8,449 nt of DNA from Terriglobales bacterium (GTDB taxonomy: Bacteria > Acidobacteriota > Terriglobia > Terriglobales > Acidobacteriaceae): contig JASHXK010000082.1 of NCBI GenBank assembly GCA_030043575.1, forward strand, positions 1-8,449, given 5' to 3'. A program made the position numbers and the translations under genes. How positions within the stretch are numbered: the first letter of the stretch is position 1; the number at the start of each line of letters is the position of its first letter. Positions 4,408 through 8,449 of this stretch are shown here, piece after piece. The notes below the pieces were generated by a model. The model had not been told where the DNA came from, made no database searches, and saw nothing but the letters and a program-made list of their open reading frames with translations.

Positions 4408-7329
4408 ATGTCCCGAAAAAGAAATAACTCTCGAAGTGACCGTCTGCGTCCGCTTGCCGGCCTGCTCGTGACCGGGCTAAGCTTTGCAGCGCTCGCTGGT
4501 GCTCAGTCCCAGTACTTCCCGACGTACGAAGTCGGCCCGCAGACGAACGGCACGTGGGTGGTCAGCGATGGCGCGATCATCAGCCCGGCCGGCACCCAGG
4601 TTAACCTCGGCATCGAAGTCCGCGCCAAGGCCGTCGCACTGAACCCCAATCTCGCCACGCACACCGCCGCCGTGCTCACCATGGGAACGTCTACGGCCGA
4701 TGGCAACGGAGCCGTCGAGGTGTTCGACACCAACACGGGCGTCGTCCTACAAAACTACATCCCGTTCGGACTGTATCCGAACGGCAGCTATAGCGGCGTA
4801 ACCTATTCGGCGGACGGCAAGTACCTGGTGTTCAGCCAGGACAGCAGCTACGTCACCCTCGCTACGGTTAACAGCCAAGGCTTGCTGGCTGATGACGCCC
4901 AGATCTACGTCGCGCCGGACAATTCCTTCATCACTTGCTTCTCAAACAGCCCTCCGGGCTCTTACTTCATACCTTGCGGCACCTTCTGGTCCCTCGCCGA
5001 CGACGGTGAAAACACTTCTATTCCGGGCGGCGTCGCGGTCACAGCAAACGACAGCACCGCTTATGCCGTGCTGAACAACAACAACACGCTCGCCCAGATC
5101 GACCTGGTCACGGATACGGAGGTTCAGCAGGTCCGCGTCGGCAACGCGCCGCACAGCGTCCTGCTTAACAGCGCCCAGACCACCGCCTACGTCAGCAACG
5201 AGGGTGGCCGGGCCGCTACGGAAGCGGACTTCCAGCTCTACTCCGCGGGAACTGAAATCGTCGCCGACTCCGTGATTGGCAACGCGATCACCGGCACTGT
5301 TTCTGTGGTTGATCTGAATTCGATGACGGTGACTGCAAACATCTCGACCGGTCTGCACCCGACTGGGATGGCGTGGTACGGACAGAACCTGCTGGTCGCC
5401 AACACCTATAGCGACACCCTCTCGGTTATCAACACGGCCACCAATGAGGTGACGCGGACGATCAACCTTGGGCTGCCAATCTCCGTGCCGGGCTCGAGCG
5501 CGGCTTATGGCGCGGCGCCGACCTCGATCGCTGTCGACGTCCAGACCAACATTGCCTACGTCGCCCTTTACAATGCCAACGCGATTGCGGTGGTCAACCT
5601 CCTCCCCAGCGCGACGACACCCGTCGAGGGCATGATCCCGGTAGCCTATGCGCCGAGTTCGGTCGTGCTGGACCAGTCCGCTAACCTGCTTCTCGTCGCC
5701 AACGACAAGGGCATCGGTGCGCGGAATTCCTTCGGGTGCTACTGGGGCGTCTGCGACTACAACACCCACCAGGACAATGGCACCGTCAGCATCGTCCCTG
5801 TGCCGAATAGCTCGACCTTGGCGACCATGACGACCCAGGTTTACCAGAACAACCACTGGGATCTGGTCGAGAATATCGAATCGGCCTCCGGTGGAAACCC
5901 GAATGCCGCGCCGGCCGCAATCCCGGTCAAGGTCGGCGCCCCGTCGTTCATCAAACACGTGTTCCTGATCATTCGTGAAAACCGTACCTATGATCAGGTT
6001 CTGGGCGACGTGGCCGCCGGCAATGGCGATCCCTCGCTGGCCGTGTTCGGTGACGGCTCTGTAGACGGCGGCACCCCAGTTACGCCGAACGCGCACTCGC
6101 TGGTGCAGCGCTTCCCTCTCTTGGACAACTTCTATGACCCCAGCCGCCAGTCGGCTGACGGTCACCAGTGGATCAGCGAGGGCATGGCGCCCTACGCCGA
6201 CGACATCCAGTCGCCGGACTGGCTCCGCAGCTATCCGGGCGGAAACGCCGGCGACGCACTGGCCTACAACAAGGGCTTCCTGTTCTCAGCAGCGGCGGCC
6301 GCCGGTCTGCCGGTGAAGATGTTCGGCGAATACGTCGAGGGCGACACGTTCCTGCAACCGAATGGGTCCACCCAGGAGCCGACGTGGGCCCAATTTTACG
6401 CCGATTCGCAGTGCTTTGAGGGAGGGCCTTATTGCGGACCACCAGGTACGGCGGGTGAGACCACACTGTACTATCAGACGACGGTCCAGCCCTATTCCTC
6501 TCTCCCGGCGGTGTCTCAGCACCTCGTGACGAACTTCCCGCAGTTCGACCTGGGCATTCCCGACCAGTTCCGCGTCGATCTATGGGTGCAGAACTTCAAC
6601 GCCGACGTGGCGGCCGGTACGGTCCCCGCGTTGAGCATCCTGTGGATCATGTGCGACCACACCGGCGAGTCCGGCCTGACCGGGCAGGAGGAACAGGCCG
6701 ATAACGACCTGGCCGTCGGACGCATCCTCGACTACATCAGCCACAGCGCCGTCTGGTCTACCTCGGCGATCTTCATCGAGGAAGACGACGCGCAAAACGG
6801 CGTTGACCACGTCGACGGCCATCGCAGCCCAGGCTATATCGTCAGCCCGTACGCCGTGCAGAACGGACCCACCGACAACACCTACTACTCCCAGGTCAAC
6901 ATGACCCGGACGATCGAGCAGATCCTCGGTCTGACGCCCATGGACGCCTATGACCTTGTGGCGACGCCGATGAAGACCGATTTCACCAACAACCCGCCCG
7001 CGTCCAACTTCGAGCCTTGGACGCACGTGTCGAATGACCTCGCGCTGTGCACCTCGAGCTTGCCGGGATGCCCCATACCAAGCGACCGCAGAGCCAGCAA
7101 GAAGGAGAGCGCTCAGGTCAGGGCACTCAGGCAGGCTTGGCTCCAGAAGAGGGCGCAGATCTTCGCCGGCAAACTGAACAAGCCCGACGCAGAAGACCCG
7201 GACACCGTCAACCATCTGAACTGGTACGAGGCCACCGGGTTTGTGCGGCCCTATCCTGGCGAGAGCAAGGTTCGCCCGCCGAGCGGCTTCAACAACCCAC
7301 CACCCGCCCACGGTGACGGGGACGACTAA
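4408..7329 (+). CDS. Exported YncE-type beta-propeller / alkaline phosphatase-family phosphoesterase fusion
   Basis: A 973-residue exported protein. Residues 1-32 are a signal peptide: basic start, core LAGLLVTGLSFAALA, then GAQ. Residues ~40-505 form a YncE/YVTN-type beta-propeller with blades such as GTVSVVDLNSMTVTANIS (296-313) and DTLSVINTATNEVTRTINLG (336-355). Residues ~514-860 are a PF04185-type phosphoesterase domain. It shows KHVFLIIRENRTYDQVLGD (516-534; metal ligands probably Glu524/Asn525, with Thr527 a possible nucleophile), LLDNFYD (571-577), SADGHQW (582-588) and EEDDAQNGVDHVDGHRSPGY (791-810; Asp793, Asp794, His801 and His805 likely at the metal site). TIEQILGL (835-842) follows, then a tail ending NNPPPAHGDGDD. 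It should hydrolyse phosphate mono- or diesters in the periplasm or outside; substrate unknown. Cysteines occur in close pairs (177/190, 444/449, 669/676, 881/888), fitting disulfides, plus single Cys749. ATG 4408 has AAGGAGGG at ideal spacing. Known family architecture; nothing appears broken. Confidence 0.93.
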   Translation: MSRKRNNSRSDRLRPLAGLLVTGLSFAALAGAQSQYFPTYEVGPQTNGTWVVSDGAIISPAGTQVNLGIEVRAKAVALNPNLATHTAAVLTMGTSTADGNGAVEVFDTNTGVVLQNYIPFGLYPNGSYSGVTYSADGKYLVFSQDSSYVTLATVNSQGLLADDAQIYVAPDNSFITCFSNSPPGSYFIPCGTFWSLADDGENTSIPGGVAVTANDSTAYAVLNNNNTLAQIDLVTDTEVQQVRVGNAPHSVLLNSAQTTAYVSNEGGRAATEADFQLYSAGTEIVADSVIGNAITGTVSVVDLNSMTVTANISTGLHPTGMAWYGQNLLVANTYSDTLSVINTATNEVTRTINLGLPISVPGSSAAYGAAPTSIAVDVQTNIAYVALYNANAIAVVNLLPSATTPVEGMIPVAYAPSSVVLDQSANLLLVANDKGIGARNSFGCYWGVCDYNTHQDNGTVSIVPVPNSSTLATMTTQVYQNNHWDLVENIESASGGNPNAAPAAIPVKVGAPSFIKHVFLIIRENRTYDQVLGDVAAGNGDPSLAVFGDGSVDGGTPVTPNAHSLVQRFPLLDNFYDPSRQSADGHQWISEGMAPYADDIQSPDWLRSYPGGNAGDALAYNKGFLFSAAAAAGLPVKMFGEYVEGDTFLQPNGSTQEPTWAQFYADSQCFEGGPYCGPPGTAGETTLYYQTTVQPYSSLPAVSQHLVTNFPQFDLGIPDQFRVDLWVQNFNADVAAGTVPALSILWIMCDHTGESGLTGQEEQADNDLAVGRILDYISHSAVWSTSAIFIEEDDAQNGVDHVDGHRSPGYIVSPYAVQNGPTDNTYYSQVNMTRTIEQILGLTPMDAYDLVATPMKTDFTNNPPASNFEPWTHVSNDLALCTSSLPGCPIPSDRRASKKESAQVRALRQAWLQKRAQIFAGKLNKPDAEDPDTVNHLNWYEATGFVRPYPGESKVRPPSGFNNPPPAHGDGDD

Positions 7330-7350
7330 ACCCCGTTCCCATTGCGACGG

Positions 7351-7377
7351 CCCTCTCTCCGATCGTCGGGGAGAGGG
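7351..7377 (+). terminator. 12-bp intrinsic terminator hairpin after the phosphoesterase gene
   Basis: CCCTCTCTCCGA (7351-7362), loop TCG, and TCGGGGAGAGGG (7366-7377) form a 12-bp stem with a single G-U pair, 21 nt after the stop codon. The following tract is only GTTGTCC rather than a run of T, so termination efficiency is uncertain, but position and stability fit. The same hairpin on the other strand has no gene to end. Confidence 0.7.
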
Positions 7378-7575
7378 TTGTCCAACGGGCCCGCGGCGCG
7401 AGATGATGAACGACGACCTGTAGGTGCGAGACAGTCGGTTGCGGTCCGGGATACCGGCACCGGCACCGACATCCCAGATGACGGTTGAGGCACCAGATCG
7501 CCCCGTGGGCTGTCAGCTTCGGATTAAGTTATTTGTAGCCCTTGACTTCAGGTTCGGAATCCATTTAGGGTGGCC

Positions 7576-7617
7576 ATGCGAAGACCTGACCTGCAAGTTC
7601 GAGCGTCGAGCTGTTGA
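7576..7617 (+). CDS. Possible 13-residue leader peptide ORF ending in Cys
   Basis: ATG 7576 reads MRRPDLQVRASSC then TGA. AGGGTGG lies directly before it (spacing only 2-3 nt, short for a ribosome site), and a TTGACT -35-like element is upstream. The 7-bp hairpin at 7596-7612 lies inside the ORF, so translation would affect its folding. Small Arg-rich peptides with a terminal Cys are known as regulatory leaders in other bacteria, but I cannot tie this one to any family. Confidence 0.18.
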   Translation: MRRPDLQVRASSC

Positions 7618-7640
7618 TTATTGCTAGCGGCTTTCCTGGC

Positions 7641-7706
7641 ATGGCCAAGGATCATCGCGGCTTGCACTTCGAGCATCAGCACGCAGCTTATAAGGAGTCA
7701 AGATGA
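7641..7706 (+). CDS. Possible 21-residue His-rich ORF overlapping the receptor start (ATGA)
   Basis: ATG 7641 begins MAKDHRGLHFEHQHAA and ends with TGA at 7704-7706, overlapping the receptor ATG (7703-7705) as ATGA, the classic layout for translational coupling. Four of 21 residues are His (5, 9, 12, 14). No good ribosome site precedes its ATG, and the receptor has its own strong one, located inside this ORF. It may be a leader peptide or chance. Confidence 0.2.
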   Translation: MAKDHRGLHFEHQHAAYKESR

Positions 7707-8449
7707 GCAACGGACTTGTCAATCGGCCAATGGAGACAGCACTGCCTGTGGCCGTGTGCCTGAAGATCTGCTCTTTGTTGGTCGTGTTGGCGAGTTGCGC
7801 GTCGCTCAGGGCTCAGAATGTGGTGTTGACGGGCTCGCTTAGCGGACGAGTTACAGATCAGAGCGGGGCAGTGGTGCCGCAGGTCCGGGTCGTTCTGCAG
7901 AATCTCGATACCAGCGTGGAAGTGTCCACCGACACAAATCGCGAGGGTCTTTACCGTTTTCCCGCGGTCAGGCCTGGGTCTTACTCCGTCAGGGCGAGCG
8001 GCAAGGGGTTTCACGATGTCGAAGCTTTGGTGCGCGTGCTAGTCGGAAACAATACATTGCAGGACATCGAATTGCGCGTGGGCGCTGGCGCAGAAACGAT
8101 CAAAGTAGTTGGGACCACGCCACTGCTGCGGCCAACAGAGTCCTCCGCCAGCACCGTCCTGGAGCGCTCGTTAATCGCGGAATTGCCGCTCAATGGACGG
8201 CGTTACACCGACTTTATGACGCTGACGCCCAACACGAGTTATGACGGTGATACCGGCCTGGTGAGCGTTGCCGGGCAGCAGGGGGGGGAAGATTCGGGCT
8301 ATGCCAATGGAAATGGTTCCACCGCCTTCACCGTTGACGGAGCCAACGCCACCAACAACTACTTCGCTGACATTATAGGCCGTTACCGCATTCCTTACCT
8401 GTTCGGCGAGGATGCCATCCAGGAGTTTCAAGTCTCGGTGAGCCCGTAC
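7703..8449 (+). CDS. Oar-like TonB-dependent receptor with carboxypeptidase-regulatory-like domain, N-terminal part (cut by window edge)
   Basis: The first 249 codons of an outer-membrane TonB-dependent transporter, open to the right edge; complete members usually exceed 1000 residues. Residues 1-38 are a signal peptide (core ICSLLVVLASCASLRAQ). The carboxypeptidase-regulatory-like beta-sandwich spans about 43-127: LTGSLSGRVTDQSGAVVPQV, then TNREGLYRFPAVRPGSYSV and a VGNNTLQDIELRVG end. The plug domain begins near 130: ETIKVVG, RSLIAELPLNGRRYTDF (155-171), a Gly/Asn-rich stretch, FTVDGANATNNYF (209-221) and GEDAIQEFQV (235-244). These are hallmarks of the Oar-like receptors expanded in Acidobacteriota. 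ATG 7703 has AAGGAG at 7692-7697, five nt before it. The substrate cannot be predicted. LASC at 29-32 also fits a lipobox, so a lipidated form is possible, though cleavage after LRAQ is more usual. The frame is intact in what is visible. Confidence 0.92.
   Translation, partial: MSNGLVNRPMETALPVAVCLKICSLLVVLASCASLRAQNVVLTGSLSGRVTDQSGAVVPQVRVVLQNLDTSVEVSTDTNREGLYRFPAVRPGSYSVRASGKGFHDVEALVRVLVGNNTLQDIELRVGAGAETIKVVGTTPLLRPTESSASTVLERSLIAELPLNGRRYTDFMTLTPNTSYDGDTGLVSVAGQQGGEDSGYANGNGSTAFTVDGANATNNYFADIIGRYRIPYLFGEDAIQEFQVSVSPY

Larger units (their letters stand above)
7330..7702 (+). other. Intergenic region between the phosphoesterase gene and the TonB-dependent receptor gene
   Basis: 373 nt. 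After the terminator hairpin there is a weakly foldable stretch (GTCGGT 7434-7439 with ACCGAC 7465-7470, inner CGGT/ACCG) containing a short CCGGCA repetition. A TTGACT at 7542-7547 could be a -35, but the best partner at 18 nt, TAGGGT, is poor. A 7-bp hairpin AGTTCGA/TCGAGCT lies at 7596-7612. Two tiny ORFs (7576-7617 and 7641-7706) are listed separately. No RNA gene or mobile element was seen. Confidence 0.6.

Noticed and set aside
4942..6165. 407-codon minus-strand open frame opposite the phosphoesterase fusion
   Set aside because: Antisense shadow of a clearly coding gene; the product is Arg/Val/Gly/Asp-biased as expected from reversed GC-rich codons.
6580..7311. 243-codon minus-strand open frame opposite the phosphoesterase C-terminal part
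   Set aside because: Shadow of conserved phosphoesterase motifs on the other strand; no independent support.
7621..7842. 73-codon plus-strand frame overlapping the receptor start
   Set aside because: It overlaps the signal-peptide and N-terminal region of the receptor in another frame and has no recognisable protein features.
1..8449. CRISPR arrays, insertion sequences, toxin-antitoxin or defence genes
   Set aside because: No regularly spaced repeats, transposase motifs, terminal inverted repeats or matching protein families were seen on either strand.

Overview
This GC-rich window most probably comes from a soil-type member of the Acidobacteriota. The evidence is a gene style that is abundant in that phylum. 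There is an Oar-like TonB-dependent receptor with an N-terminal carboxypeptidase-regulatory-like domain and the ELPLNGR / FTVDGAN / DAIQEFQV motif series. There is also a secreted S9 prolyl-oligopeptidase-family peptidase, and a secreted YncE-propeller/phosphoesterase fusion. The phylum is inferred from family distribution; there is no rRNA marker here.

Layout. Left part, minus strand: a secreted S9 peptidase (308-2434) followed after 12 nt by the first ~98 codons of an APC-superfamily amino-acid permease that runs off the left edge (1-295). A good sigma70-like promoter for this pair lies at 2467-2495. Centre, plus strand, divergent from the peptidase: a small unrecognised protein (2800-3051), then a complete monofunctional proline dehydrogenase (3093-4022). 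Right part, plus strand: a 973-residue exported beta-propeller plus PF04185-type phosphoesterase fusion (4408-7329) closed by a strong 12-bp terminator hairpin (7351-7377), and then the first 249 codons of an Oar-like TonB-dependent receptor that is cut by the right edge (7703-8449).

How the genes may work together (inference): exported S9 peptidase, amino-acid permease and proline dehydrogenase read as a peptide/proline scavenging module arranged around one divergent intergenic region. The phosphoesterase and the receptor are both envelope proteins. They could serve uptake of phosphorylated or other macromolecular nutrients, but the terminator between them argues for separate transcription.

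Three gaps of 365-385 nt hold most of the unexplained structure: a leader with a short ORF and a nested stem (2574-2747), a perfect 7-bp dyad and a tRNA-Ser-3'-end-like hairpin upstream of the phosphoesterase (4276-4351), and two short ORFs in front of the receptor, one His-rich and overlapping its start codon as ATGA. No CRISPR array, insertion sequence, complete RNA gene or defence system was found. The coding content belongs to known families; any novelty lies in the leaders and the gene combination.
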